A DNA stretch of 64,000 bases, from assembly GCA_039028975.1 (NCBI GenBank), contig JBCCHB010000009.1:1-64000 (forward strand). The letters run 5' to 3'. Positions 43,136-51,748 of the stretch are shown piece by piece. Position 1 is the first letter of the stretch. The number at the start of each line of letters is the position of its first letter. This stretch comes from JAHBNG01 sp039028975. Lineage in GTDB: Bacteria > Chloroflexota > Anaerolineae > Caldilineales > Caldilineaceae. The notes beneath the pieces are model-generated. The model ran no database searches. It was not told where the DNA came from and saw only the letters and a list, made by a program, of their open reading frames with translations. Both the position numbers and the translations under genes were made by a program.

Positions 43136-44451
43136 GGGTGCTCCTGTTCCTTAATCTGGGTTACAAGATACTCGTTCCATCCCGCCTCCCACGCCTGGAC
43201 CGATACACCAAATGTATCCTCTATGAGTGCATGCCAAGTGCGGTGGGCAGGAAATCGATGAAGCAGCCTAGCAGGCGCCTCTGGCCCATAAACCTCATGG
43301 ACATACTCGATTATAGTTTGGGCTGCCATGTACTTCCACAGCTGCCGTTCCTCAGATGTCAATTTCAACGATCGACCATCGGTTATGTCGATAAGCTCAA
43401 GCGGCATGTGGTCTTCTGCCTCGGCCCAAAATAGAGGGACGACCCGCTGATGCCACAGAGACGGCACGTCTGTTACGGTGACTCGGAGCCAATTCTCCAT
43501 GCCAACCGTTAAAACCTGCCAAATGGGTCGAAAACCATAGCTCGATTCGAGCATCATACGATGGATGACTCGGCGGCTCACGGTATCAATAATAGCCTCT
43601 TGAGGCGTTAGAGCTACAGCAATGGGCAGCAAGGTGGGTGAGACGATCTCTATGGGATAGCCTGTAACTTCCCACTTTGTCTGTAGGGAAGGCACAAAAA
43701 TTAGATGGCGTTTTGCTTGCGGTGGTGGTAGCGGGATGCCAGCTTGGGTATAGATGGAGACGATGAGTCGTTCCAGCTCTGGCATCAATGGCTCAATCAA
43801 TTGCCCATCCCTTTCGACGTAATCGATGCGCAGATTGGCTGTCGCCAGGCTCTTTTGGCGACCCCAAAACGTCTCCGGAGGGGCTGTTCGTTGCCATTTA
43901 TCAGCGTTCAGGCGATAGAAGCGATTTTCAACATAGGGAGATTGGTGCCAAGCATTGGCTATGGGTCTATCAACCTGTACGGGTACCATCATCAGATCCC
44001 CTATGGAAATGGCTGCCAAGAGTTGACTGTCTTGAACAGAGCGGTGACTATCGGGTGCATGACGGGCCAAGTTCCATTCGCGCTGCCAAGCCGATGACCA
44101 TTCCACACCCACATTTGGGTCAATCTGCTTAACAAAGCTCTCTACGTTGCCCGTACGCCATGCAGCATCATCCAAGCGAAGGGTTTGAGCAATGCCCATG
44201 CGACTTTCTTCTAGCGCCAGACCTTCCTTGTTAGGGGGCGCGGCCGTTGCAACCCAGCAGATGGCAAAGCCAATCGCAAGCCACCGCAAAAGCGTAGCAT
44301 TTGCCCGGAACTCACCTAACCTTTGGGTTCTGTGGCGTCCTTCAACACTGCCATGTACGCTGGATGTCCCACTTTCTGAGGATCCGAAGGCAGTGGAAGG
44401 GAAAGTTGTCTCACCAATAAACCAGTCCACTGGAATTTTCTGCGTCTGCAT
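43132..44451 (-). CDS. Membrane-anchored protein of unknown function, peptidase MA-like
   Basis: This 439-residue protein has a cytoplasmic N-terminal tail, one helix (about 52-68, LLRWLAIGFAICWVATAA) and an extracytoplasmic part. The C-terminal half (about 235-435) has the layout of peptidase MA-like domains, which follow a surface hydrolase pattern, but the expected HExxH is not present: the corresponding position reads VIHRMMLESSYG. So either the family call is wrong or the metal site is lost. It is coupled to the kinase gene by a 4-base overlap. Confidence 0.55.
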   Translation of the reverse strand: MQTQKIPVDWFIGETTFPSTAFGSSESGTSSVHGSVEGRHRTQRLGEFRANATLLRWLAIGFAICWVATAAPPNKEGLALEESRMGIAQTLRLDDAAWRTGNVESFVKQIDPNVGVEWSSAWQREWNLARHAPDSHRSVQDSQLLAAISIGDLMMVPVQVDRPIANAWHQSPYVENRFYRLNADKWQRTAPPETFWGRQKSLATANLRIDYVERDGQLIEPLMPELERLIVSIYTQAGIPLPPPQAKRHLIFVPSLQTKWEVTGYPIEIVSPTLLPIAVALTPQEAIIDTVSRRVIHRMMLESSYGFRPIWQVLTVGMENWLRVTVTDVPSLWHQRVVPLFWAEAEDHMPLELIDITDGRSLKLTSEERQLWKYMAAQTIIEYVHEVYGPEAPARLLHRFPAHRTWHALIEDTFGVSVQAWEAGWNEYLVTQIKEQEHP

Positions 44452-44561
44452 ACCGCGCCCGTCTACTGATTATCCCACTCCATTATCTCTATTTCCGCAC
44501 AGCCCACTCAAATCAAAGGTCTTCCAGCACACTCTACCATCTGCTTGCTGTCTACGAGCTA

Positions 44562-45761
44562 CTACGCTCTATCCTCCATCTTCCCCCTCCTCATGAGCAC
44601 TACCAGAGCCACGAGCGCCAAAATACAGAAGAGGAGCGTTGCGCCAAGACCAATTTGAATCCCTTGCCAATCGCTGACAACACCCACCAACCACGGGCCA
44701 GCAGCACCGCCTAATCCCCCAAAGGTGAATAGAAGGCCCAGGACAGAGCCAATGTTGGTCTGGTGACGCTCGCTGACTGCAGCAGTGACTGTGGGAAATA
44801 TGATAGAGAAAAATAGACCTGAGAAGGGCAACGCCAAAGTAAGTGCCTTTGGACCAAATATACCTGCGGCAAGACAGAGCACACCACCCCCTAAAGCACC
44901 ACCAATAACGTTTAGGTAACCGATGCGCTCTACGACAAAGCTACCTAGTAGGCGACCGACCATAATCATCACAAAGAAGCCAGAGAGATAGAAGGAACTC
45001 TCACCTACCGCCATGCCTCGCGCTTGTTGAAGATACTCGACAAGCCATGCCGCAATCCCCAATTCGACAGCTACATACGCACCAATGAGAATATAGAACC
45101 AGCCCATCTCTGGGGTGAAGCCGACTCGGCGAACAACCTCCCAATCCCAATCTGAGTGGGACTGTTCACTCTTCTGTTGCCCAGACTGTTGCTGCCCAGA
45201 CTGTTGTTGTTCACTTCGTGATAGGAGAAAGATGGCCGTTAACAGGCCAGCCAAAAGCACGCCAGAAAGGTAGATGCGCTGCCAGGGCATGCCACTGCTT
45301 ATTAGCCAAGCCACATAGAGCGGAACCAACAACGAGCCAATTCCATGAAATGTTGCTAGCAAATTAAGATAGCGACCTCGTTCCTTGTCGTGTAGCTCAA
45401 CTATCAGGCCGTTGCCACCCACCTCTATCGATCCCATGCCCAAGCCAATGAACCCCATGAACAGAATGAGCCAAATATAAGATGTGGCCATGCTAAAGCC
45501 AACTATACCAACACAGAGACAAAGACCCGCCACTAACAGCACCCCACGATTACTCACCAGATCGGCCATGATGCCTGTCAGCAATGTGGCCACAATGAAG
45601 CCGATATAGGCTCCTAGGATGATTGTGCCCCCCTGACTATAGCTCAACGCCAGATCCCGCAGCAACTCAGGCAGGATTGGCCCTTTTAGATTATCAACAA
45701 ACCCGAAGACAAAGAAAGAAAGGAATGCAGCCGCGGTGAGAATTTTTACTGATCTGAACAT
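44562..45761 (-). CDS. Major facilitator superfamily transporter
   Basis: This 399-residue protein has twelve hydrophobic segments and MFS signature text: VATLLTGIMADLVSNRGVLLVAG between helices 2 and 3 and MVGRLLGSFVVERIGYLNVIG between helices 8 and 9. A long hydrophilic central loop (about 190-210) contains repeats of QQSGQ. The profile resembles the FucP/sugar-type group, but the substrate is not predictable. It follows the GFA gene by 15 bases. Confidence 0.9.
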   Translation of the reverse strand: MFRSVKILTAAAFLSFFVFGFVDNLKGPILPELLRDLALSYSQGGTIILGAYIGFIVATLLTGIMADLVSNRGVLLVAGLCLCVGIVGFSMATSYIWLILFMGFIGLGMGSIEVGGNGLIVELHDKERGRYLNLLATFHGIGSLLVPLYVAWLISSGMPWQRIYLSGVLLAGLLTAIFLLSRSEQQQSGQQQSGQQKSEQSHSDWDWEVVRRVGFTPEMGWFYILIGAYVAVELGIAAWLVEYLQQARGMAVGESSFYLSGFFVMIMVGRLLGSFVVERIGYLNVIGGALGGGVLCLAAGIFGPKALTLALPFSGLFFSIIFPTVTAAVSERHQTNIGSVLGLLFTFGGLGGAAGPWLVGVVSDWQGIQIGLGATLLFCILALVALVVLMRRGKMEDRA

Positions 45762-45776
45762 GTGGGATGAAGGCTC

Positions 45777-46199
45777 CTAGCCAATGGCGTCGCTGTTTGG
45801 CCCTTGTGGAATTCTCTCGTCCATGGCGTAGTAATCCCCAGCATCTTCTACAAAAATATTAAGCGCCGTTGAGAGACCTGTAGGTGTATCCAAGGTTCCG
45901 GCCATGATACTGATCATCTCACTTTCTGGTTGGGTCCGCTCCCAAAATAGGCTGGAGCCACAATAGCGACAGAAGCCGCGTCGGGCAAAGTCGGATGATT
46001 TATACCAAGTCAAACCGAGGCTTTCTGTAATCTCCAGCGTATCCCGTTTAGCTGCTGTTGCCGCCACAAAATGGCCGCTGGTGCGACGGCATTGGCCGCA
46101 GTGGCAATTGACGACCGGACGCAGTTCACTAGTTGTTACATAACGAACTGAACCACAATCACATCTGCCACTGTATGTACGCCCTTTACTATTAGGCAT
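45777..46199 (-). CDS. GFA/CENP-V family zinc protein
   Basis: This 140-residue protein carries the GFA family zinc ligands: GRCDCGSVRYV (two Cys), VNCHCGQCRRTSG (three Cys) and FCRYCGSSLFW (two Cys). Named after glutathione-dependent formaldehyde-activating enzyme, most members have unproven activity. It starts 2 bases after the DinB-like gene, so both belong to one transcript with the MFS gene. Confidence 0.92.
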   Translation of the reverse strand: MPNSKGRTYSGRCDCGSVRYVTTSELRPVVNCHCGQCRRTSGHFVAATAAKRDTLEITESLGLTWYKSSDFARRGFCRYCGSSLFWERTQPESEMISIMAGTLDTPTGLSTALNIFVEDAGDYYAMDERIPQGPNSDAIG

Positions 46200-46201
46200 G
46201 G

Positions 46202-46699
46202 CTATTCTCCTATTCCCAATGCGTTGCGAATATCCTGTGCATGGGCCAACTGGTGGCCATGAATGATGCCATAATATTGTTCGATAGAATAGATTTCCTG
46301 GCTAGGATGCCGCCCCTCCTTACTCCAATCCTCATCCTGCAGCGATTCCATCACCTCGATTGTCTTGGTTCGAGTCGCTTGTAACGTGGCTACAATCTCA
46401 TTGGCCGAAAACTCGGCCATGCGCTTGTCCGTTCCAGCATTCCAACGATTCAGATCGAAGTTCTCAGGAATCGTTGGTCCACCCTTACGGATCTTATGGA
46501 TCTGAATACTCATACCCCGCTCACTCTCTGCCAGATGGCGTAAAGTCGAGAGCACACTCCATTGGGCACCTTCACTAAAGACAGTTACATCCCACTGCTC
46601 AGGCGTGAGCGATTCGATTAAAGTCAGCAGCTCATTTTGGGATTCCGCTAGTTTCGATTTCCAGAGTTGTGTTTTTTCTGTAGACATAGTTTTGTCCAT
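46202..46699 (-). CDS. DinB family four-helix protein
   Basis: This 165-residue protein matches the DinB/YfiT-like fold: LAESQNELLTLIESLTPEQWD, a first metal-ligand His in VLSTLRHLAESERGM, and the last helix YYGIIHGHQLAHAQDIRNALG with two His in the usual H-x3-H spacing. The family includes metal-dependent thiol transferases; the role here is unknown. It is the first gene of a three-gene group. The start could be Met1 or Met5. Confidence 0.88.
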   Translation of the reverse strand: MDKTMSTEKTQLWKSKLAESQNELLTLIESLTPEQWDVTVFSEGAQWSVLSTLRHLAESERGMSIQIHKIRKGGPTIPENFDLNRWNAGTDKRMAEFSANEIVATLQATRTKTIEVMESLQDEDWSKEGRHPSQEIYSIEQYYGIIHGHQLAHAQDIRNALGIGE

Positions 46700-46782
46700 G
46701 ATTATTCATAAATGGTCAGTAGCGCCACGCTCATCCCTTTAGTCCTGCTCAGTACCTTTTTAGAGGCTCAAAGGTACAAGTC

Positions 46783-46806
46783 TGAGGAACTGAGGAACTG
46801 AGGAAT
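46783..46806. repeat. Short tandem TGAGGAAC repeat
   Basis: CTGAGGAACTGAGGAACTGAGGAA contains three near-perfect units. It lies upstream of the DinB-like gene. No coding meaning is apparent. Confidence 0.6.
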
Positions 46807-47013
46807 CTGTGCTGACATTGCACTCGACTAGTGATGGATGATATATAAATTATCTGTATTGAACATAATTATCTCCCATCACTCCACTATCTACAACTAT
46901 CTTCCACCGTTTACAATTAACTTGATACACTTGGGGCAAGATATATCATACCCTTAAATAAGTCACATCAACTACTCGGGATATGCCAAAGAACCCAGAA
47001 TACTTGGAGAAAG

Positions 47014-47055
47014 AAACTCCTTGCAAGTACGAAATGTACTAAGGCAAGGAGGTTT
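47014..47055 (-). terminator. Hairpin downstream of the tRNA fragment
   Basis: AAACTCCTTGC (47014-47024) and GCAAGGAGGTTT (47044-47055) form an 11-bp stem on a 19-base loop; the minus strand continues with a T-rich run (TTTCTTTCTCC). It takes the same place relative to the tRNA fragment as the terminator does to the intact tRNA-Asn gene. Confidence 0.55.
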
Positions 47056-47079
47056 CAAAACGAATAGCTCTATTTGATG

Positions 47080-47111
47080 CTCCCCAGGCTGGACTTGAAC
47101 CAACAACCCTA
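47080..47111 (-). pseudogene. 3' fragment of a tRNA, nearly identical to tRNA-Asn
   Basis: Thirty-two bases match the 3' part of the intact tRNA-Asn (47243-47274) with one difference, covering acceptor strand, T-arm and variable loop. The DNA that should hold the anticodon stem and D-arm does not fold. It is a truncated duplicate or a recombination/attachment scar, on the same strand and about 160 bases away. Confidence 0.7.
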
Positions 47112-47195
47112 ATGATGGAGTCAACGAGGTAAAAATCCGGAAAATCTTTTTCTTAAAAGCTATAGAACCGGAATTTAGAGAGGAAAAAAGGGGAA

Positions 47196-47234
47196 CAAAA
47201 AAAGCTCCTACCTCTGAAAAACAGTGGTAAGAGC
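47196..47234 (-). terminator. Intrinsic terminator of tRNA-Asn
   Basis: GCTCCTACCTCTG (47204-47216) pairs with CAGTGGTAAGAGC (47222-47234) with two interruptions. On the minus strand it is followed by a run of T (from the A-run 47197-47203). Confidence 0.75.
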
Positions 47235-47243
47235 TAAACCAAG

Positions 47244-47316
47244 CTCCCCAGGTTGGACTTGAACCAACAACCCTGCGGTTAACAGCCGCATGCTCTGCCG
47301 ATTGAGCTACTGAGGA
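47244..47316 (-). tRNA. tRNA-Asn (anticodon GTT)
   Basis: The minus strand folds as a normal tRNA: acceptor TCCTCAG with CTGGGGA (one G-U), D-stem GCTC/GAGC, anticodon stem TGCGG/CCGCA with loop CTGTTAA (anticodon GTT), variable GGGTT, T-arm GTTGG TTCAAGT CCAAC and discriminator G. CCA is not encoded. It lies 71 bases downstream of the sigma factor gene on the same strand, with its own terminator. Confidence 0.95.
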
Positions 47317-47387
47317 TTACTCATTGACAAGGAGAAAGTATAAAGGATTTCGCTTCAGATGTCAAGTTCAGATTTCGATAAATCGCG

Positions 47388-48680
47388 TTATCCCAGGTAA
47401 TCCCGTAACTTACGAGAACGGAGTGGATGGCGCAGCTTTCGCAGGGCCTTGGCTTCAATCTGTCGAACTCGTTCCCGGGTAACGTTGAATTCTTTGCCCA
47501 CATCTTCCAGCGTACGATTGATGCCATCTTCCAAGCCAAAGCGCATAACCAACACCTTGCGTTCCCGTTCGCTAAGCTGGTCAAGAATCTCTTCCATCTG
47601 CTCTTTCAGTAAATGCAAGCTGGCTGTATCTACTGGACCTGGATCATTTCGATCCGGAATGAAGTCTGCCAGATAGCTGTTCTCTTCATTGCCCACTGGC
47701 GCTTGTAGGCTCAACGGCTCCTGGCTCAAACGCTGAATTTTGCCTACTTTGGCTGATGCTCGCTCTAACCGGCGTTCTAGCTCTGGTTCCAGACGCACCT
47801 CACTGGCCTCGGCCGAGCGAATCTTTTCAACGTCCTCTGCATCAAGAAACTCCATTTCCAAAGCAATCTCTTCATTCGTCGGATCTCGTCCCTTTTCCTG
47901 CTGAAGCCTTCGCTGGATGCGGATCTGTCGATTGATCGTTTCAACCATATGAACCGGAATCCGAATGGTACGGGCTTGGTCAGCAATGGCCCGGCTGATT
48001 GCTTGGCGAATCCACCATGTGGCATAGGTGCTAAATTTGAAGCCGAGGGTATGATCAAACTTGTCTACCGCACGTAAAAGTCCTAGATTTCCTTCCTGAA
48101 TCAGATCTAAGAAGTTTAGGCCACGGCCAATGTAGCGCTTGGCTACACTGACGACTAAGCGCAAGTTGCTCTGAGCCAACCTTTGATGGGACATTTCACC
48201 GCGCTTTACGGCTAATTCCAACTCATCCCGCTCATCTTCACTGGTTACTTCGCCCTCATCTAGCTTCTCTTGAGCCTCTCTACCCGAGATAATCCCACTG
48301 GCTAGTTCAAGCTCTTGTTCAGCTGTCAACAAGGCATGTAAGCCAATATCGCGCAAGTACATGCGAACGGGATCCAGACTTTGAGAATACTCTGGTGCAA
48401 CGTCATCAAGGAGGTTTTCAACGGGAACCGCTTTTTCCCGCTCAATCTCTTCGATCTCCTCATCCCGTTCGATAGTAGGAACAGGGGTGCTCTCTACCTC
48501 TTCTTCTTCTTTTTCTTCGAATTGGCCTATTAATTCATCCAGTACATCATCTGTATCTTCTTCTTGTTTTCCCAGATTGATATACTCATCCAATTCGCTT
48601 CCTGCACCCCCTGCGCGGGGAATAGGTGTATTTGAAGATTGACTTTCTTCGGAAGATACTAATCGACTTCTTCGTGCCAT
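47388..48680 (-). CDS. rpoD: Housekeeping RNA polymerase sigma factor (RpoD/SigA)
   Basis: This 430-residue sigma factor has an acidic N-terminal region (1-95), region 1.2 DPVRMYLRDIGLHALLTAEQELELA, region 2 RLVVSVAKRYIGRGLNFLDLIQEGNLGLLRAVDKFDHTLGFKFSTYATWWIRQAISRAI, region 3 RIPVHMVETINR and region 4 TLEDVGKEFNVTRERVRQIEAKALRKLRHP. It lacks the long non-conserved insert seen in E. coli. It recognises -35/-10 promoters. It follows dnaG after 203 bases on the same strand, as in the classical macromolecular-synthesis gene order. Confidence 0.97.
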   Translation of the reverse strand: MARRSRLVSSEESQSSNTPIPRAGGAGSELDEYINLGKQEEDTDDVLDELIGQFEEKEEEEVESTPVPTIERDEEIEEIEREKAVPVENLLDDVAPEYSQSLDPVRMYLRDIGLHALLTAEQELELASGIISGREAQEKLDEGEVTSEDERDELELAVKRGEMSHQRLAQSNLRLVVSVAKRYIGRGLNFLDLIQEGNLGLLRAVDKFDHTLGFKFSTYATWWIRQAISRAIADQARTIRIPVHMVETINRQIRIQRRLQQEKGRDPTNEEIALEMEFLDAEDVEKIRSAEASEVRLEPELERRLERASAKVGKIQRLSQEPLSLQAPVGNEENSYLADFIPDRNDPGPVDTASLHLLKEQMEEILDQLSERERKVLVMRFGLEDGINRTLEDVGKEFNVTRERVRQIEAKALRKLRHPLRSRKLRDYLG

Positions 48681-48883
48681 GAGACTCCTCTATCCACATA
48701 AGTAGACTGATAAAGAGCAGTATAAATATGCTTTGAAATTAGTGTAGTGACCCTACTGCAGAGCAAAAATAATACCCATAAAGCGGATGAAGATTCTTAT
48801 TGTAAAGCTTCAATTCCTTCAAAATCTTCATGGAGGACGATAAGCGTCCTGTTTACCAATAATCGAACGTTTGAAGCAGAACT

Positions 48884-50965
48884 CTAATGCATTACTCGTG
48901 TTCGGCTCTGTTTTCCTAGCAGTGCATCTAGATGACTTCTATCTCGAATTGCGCTGTTATGGCTTGCTTGCAGCTTTCGAACAGCGTCTGCATCGCCAGC
49001 GGAATGGGCCTCTTGAATTAGATACCGTATTTGTTGATTTTTTTCATTGATCTGTTGGATCCGCAACCGAAACAATAATTTCAGTAGCTCCTCGGGCAAT
49101 GATTCCTCATCAAATTGAGGTACCTGGGTTGAAAGGGTAAGCAGATTAGCCAGGCGCCCATGTAAATAAGGAGGCATTGTATCCTGAAAGAGACCAATGT
49201 CCCACTGCTCATCGCTTGTAATAAAATTTTTTAGCGAGCGTAGAATTTCTTGATTTTCTGTATCGACCAATTCCTCACACTGCAACGTTTCAACCTCATT
49301 CTGGGCGGCCAAATCGGCCAGCCGAATCAGCAAGACCGGATTCTGCAATAGATGCGAGAGCAAATAATCTCCTGGATCGGTGAGACTACTCTGCGCTTTA
49401 GCTACCCGGTTCTTTTGCCCAGATGCATCTGTAAATGAAGGTTGTACATTACCCCCAAGGGGGGCAAAACCTGCCGCTCTGCCAACTTCAAATGCCGAAC
49501 CCTCTGAAGGCGGAAATGGATCTGGCGTTCCTGATGGAACCTCTGAGCGACTCGCAGGGCGCTCTATTTTGCTACCAATGCCAACAGGACGGCGACCTGT
49601 TTTGCGTTCCGATTGAGCCGGAATGCTCAACGTACGGCTAGCCATCTGTACTCGACCGCTGATGGTGCTTTCGTCTACCCGAATGAGCCGGCTAAGCTGT
49701 TGGATATAGTGTTGTTGCTCGATCTCATCGTTGAGCTCGGCCATCAGTGGCGCTAACTCAGAAACGGCTTGGGCTTTTCCGCGAGCACTGGCCAGATCGT
49801 ATTGCTCACTCACAAGCTGAAAGTAGAAATCAACCAATGGCTTTGCCTGATGAACCAACTGCCTCCACTCATCTGGATCTTGGCGGATGACATCGTCTGG
49901 ATCGCGACCTTCTGGCAATGATACTATCGAGAGCTGCGCATTTAACTTCTCTTCAAAACTCAGGCGGCCTGTCGACATAAGCTTCGGTTTTCGAGTTCGG
50001 GTCAATGCCTGACGAGCCTGATTTAGCCCACGAATGGTAGCCTGTTGTCCAGCACTATCTGCATCAAGCGCCAAGATAAAGTGATCGGTTAGGCGCTGAA
50101 GCTGTTGAAGTTGTTCTGCCGTGATAGCTGTTCCCATGCAAGCTACTGTATTCTCAATACCATGTTGGTGGGCTGCTATCACATCCATGTAACCTTCCAC
50201 AATCACAACCTGTTCCGCTTGCCGAATGGCATCAGATGCCAAATTCAAGCCAAACACGACGTGCGATTTGTGAAACAGAGCGGTTTCACTTATGTTAAGG
50301 TACTTAGGTTGACCATCCCCCAGAACTCTGCCCCCAAAGCCAATGGTGCGGCCTCGACGGTCCCGAATTGGAATGATCACCCGGCCTCGAAAGGCGTCGT
50401 AATAAGAATTACGCTCTTCATTATGCTTAAGAAGGCCAGCAGCAACTTGGCTCTGGCTGTCAAACCCCAGCCGTTCCAGGTGATTACGAAGACTATCCCA
50501 GGAATCTAAAGCATACCCAATCTGAAATTGGGCAACTGTTTCACTATCAATGTGGCGATTGGCAATATAGCGACGAGCCTCTTCTGCTTCTGGATGGTGG
50601 GCAAGAATCTCTTGAAAATAGGTGGCAGCAGCAGTATTGATCTCATAAAGATCAGACCGCTGGTTTGAATTGCCATCGTTGAACTCTGTCAGCTGTACGC
50701 CAACTTCCTCAGCCAGTATCTGTAGCGCTTCGCGAAAGTCAATATTTTCTCGGCGCATCAAAAAGCTAAAGACATCCCCCCCTTCACCACAAGCACCAAA
50801 GCAACGCCAGGTACCCGATTGGGGAAAGATGGCAAAACTGGGCGTACGCTCATCATGAAACGGACATAGGGCCTTATAGCTACTTCCGCTCTTTTGTACC
50901 GGCACATAGCGAGAGATTAGCTCAATAATGTCTACCCGCTGTTTGACTTCTTCGATAACACTCAT
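48884..50965 (-). CDS. dnaG: DNA primase
   Basis: This 693-residue primase has the CHC2 zinc finger (CPFHDERTPSF and CFGACGEGGD), the DnaG core (NRHIDSETVAQFQIGYALDSW, RDRRGRTIGFGGRVLGDGQPKYLN), the Toprim segment VVIVEGYMDVIAAHQHGI with the catalytic Glu and ALDADSAGQQAT, and a C-terminal helical helicase-binding region. The zinc site spells Cys-x3-Cys (CFGAC) where E. coli has Cys-x2-Cys. It synthesises RNA primers for replication. It follows the SCP2-like gene by 10 bases and precedes rpoD. Confidence 0.97.
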   Translation of the reverse strand: MSVIEEVKQRVDIIELISRYVPVQKSGSSYKALCPFHDERTPSFAIFPQSGTWRCFGACGEGGDVFSFLMRRENIDFREALQILAEEVGVQLTEFNDGNSNQRSDLYEINTAAATYFQEILAHHPEAEEARRYIANRHIDSETVAQFQIGYALDSWDSLRNHLERLGFDSQSQVAAGLLKHNEERNSYYDAFRGRVIIPIRDRRGRTIGFGGRVLGDGQPKYLNISETALFHKSHVVFGLNLASDAIRQAEQVVIVEGYMDVIAAHQHGIENTVACMGTAITAEQLQQLQRLTDHFILALDADSAGQQATIRGLNQARQALTRTRKPKLMSTGRLSFEEKLNAQLSIVSLPEGRDPDDVIRQDPDEWRQLVHQAKPLVDFYFQLVSEQYDLASARGKAQAVSELAPLMAELNDEIEQQHYIQQLSRLIRVDESTISGRVQMASRTLSIPAQSERKTGRRPVGIGSKIERPASRSEVPSGTPDPFPPSEGSAFEVGRAAGFAPLGGNVQPSFTDASGQKNRVAKAQSSLTDPGDYLLSHLLQNPVLLIRLADLAAQNEVETLQCEELVDTENQEILRSLKNFITSDEQWDIGLFQDTMPPYLHGRLANLLTLSTQVPQFDEESLPEELLKLLFRLRIQQINEKNQQIRYLIQEAHSAGDADAVRKLQASHNSAIRDRSHLDALLGKQSRTRVMH

Positions 50966-50975
50966 TCAATAGCAC

Positions 50976-51407
50976 TCAACCTATAATCGATCCTTCAGCC
51001 GTAAATCCTTCTTTCGGGCAGTAATCTGAAAGACAATCTGAGTACACGTTCTGGCAACTTTGCATCAGAGCAAAAAAGGGCTGGGCCTTCACAATATTGC
51101 CCTTTGTTGTGATGTGACCTGCAAATAAGGATTGGTGTAACGTTTCCTCACCGGACCATATTCGGTGTAGCCTATCTGCCTCTACAATCATCTCAAAGTT
51201 TGCATTTCCAGGACATTGATCAAAAAATAGACCAAGAGGTGGTTGACGCCCATCCAACAAAATCTCCCCCTGAGGATTTACAAATCGTATACGCACAACC
51301 AAATTACTGTAATCAAAACGATACAATCGCTCTGGTTCTACCTGAAGCCGATCAAATACCTTCTTCAATATTCTGTACAGATCTTCTTTAGTCCGAAAGT
51401 AGCGCAT
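50976..51407 (-). CDS. SCP2-like sterol carrier domain protein
   Basis: This 143-residue protein has the outline of an SCP2 domain: VVRIRFVNPQGEILLDGRQPP, NANFEMIVEADRLHRIWSGEETLHQSLFAGHITTKGN and a last helix AQPFFALMQSCQNVYSDC. The motif of ligand-binding glycine turn G-x-I-x-x-x-G-(N/D) is visible (GHITTKGN). Such proteins bind hydrophobic ligands. The ligand is unknown. It is the first gene of the dnaG-rpoD group. Confidence 0.7.
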   Translation of the reverse strand: MRYFRTKEDLYRILKKVFDRLQVEPERLYRFDYSNLVVRIRFVNPQGEILLDGRQPPLGLFFDQCPGNANFEMIVEADRLHRIWSGEETLHQSLFAGHITTKGNIVKAQPFFALMQSCQNVYSDCLSDYCPKEGFTAEGSIIG

Positions 51408-51700
51408 ATGTCATATGAGGAGTTCAACCTTACGAACCTATTCTCGATAGCTAGAGTGTAGAGTTAACGATAGAGGGTTAAAGTGATCTGAGTATACCCC
51501 ACTCTTATCGTCTCCGCAAACAGCCTAAAGGGTAGAAATATGGATATACATTCTCCTCCTCTGGCTTTTCTATACTATGTAGCTTGAACCTAGCATGGTG
51601 CATTCTCCCTCAAACCTAAGATACTGCCAACAGATGACTTCACTTGGGATGTTGGAGAATGTATGATACTATTAGTGGATTAAAATTATGGTAAATCAGC
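51408..51700. other. Divergent promoter region
   Basis: It lies between the SCP2-like gene (minus) and the helicase gene (plus) and must hold promoters for both. AT-rich text such as TATGATACTATTAG (51662-51675) and TTAAAAT are -10 candidates, but no -35 partner is clear. Confidence 0.35.
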
Positions 51701-51729
51701 TGCCCGACATCTGAGTCGGGCATTTTTTT
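51701..51729 (+). terminator. Terminator/attenuator in the helicase leader
   Basis: TGCCCGAC (51701-51708) and GTCGGGCA (51715-51722) form a perfect 8-bp stem with a 6-base loop, followed by seven T. It lies only 20 bases before the first ATG of the helicase gene and has no upstream plus-strand gene to terminate, so it probably sits in the helicase leader. Confidence 0.75.
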
Positions 51730-51748
51730 GGAATTTTTACAAACTTTC

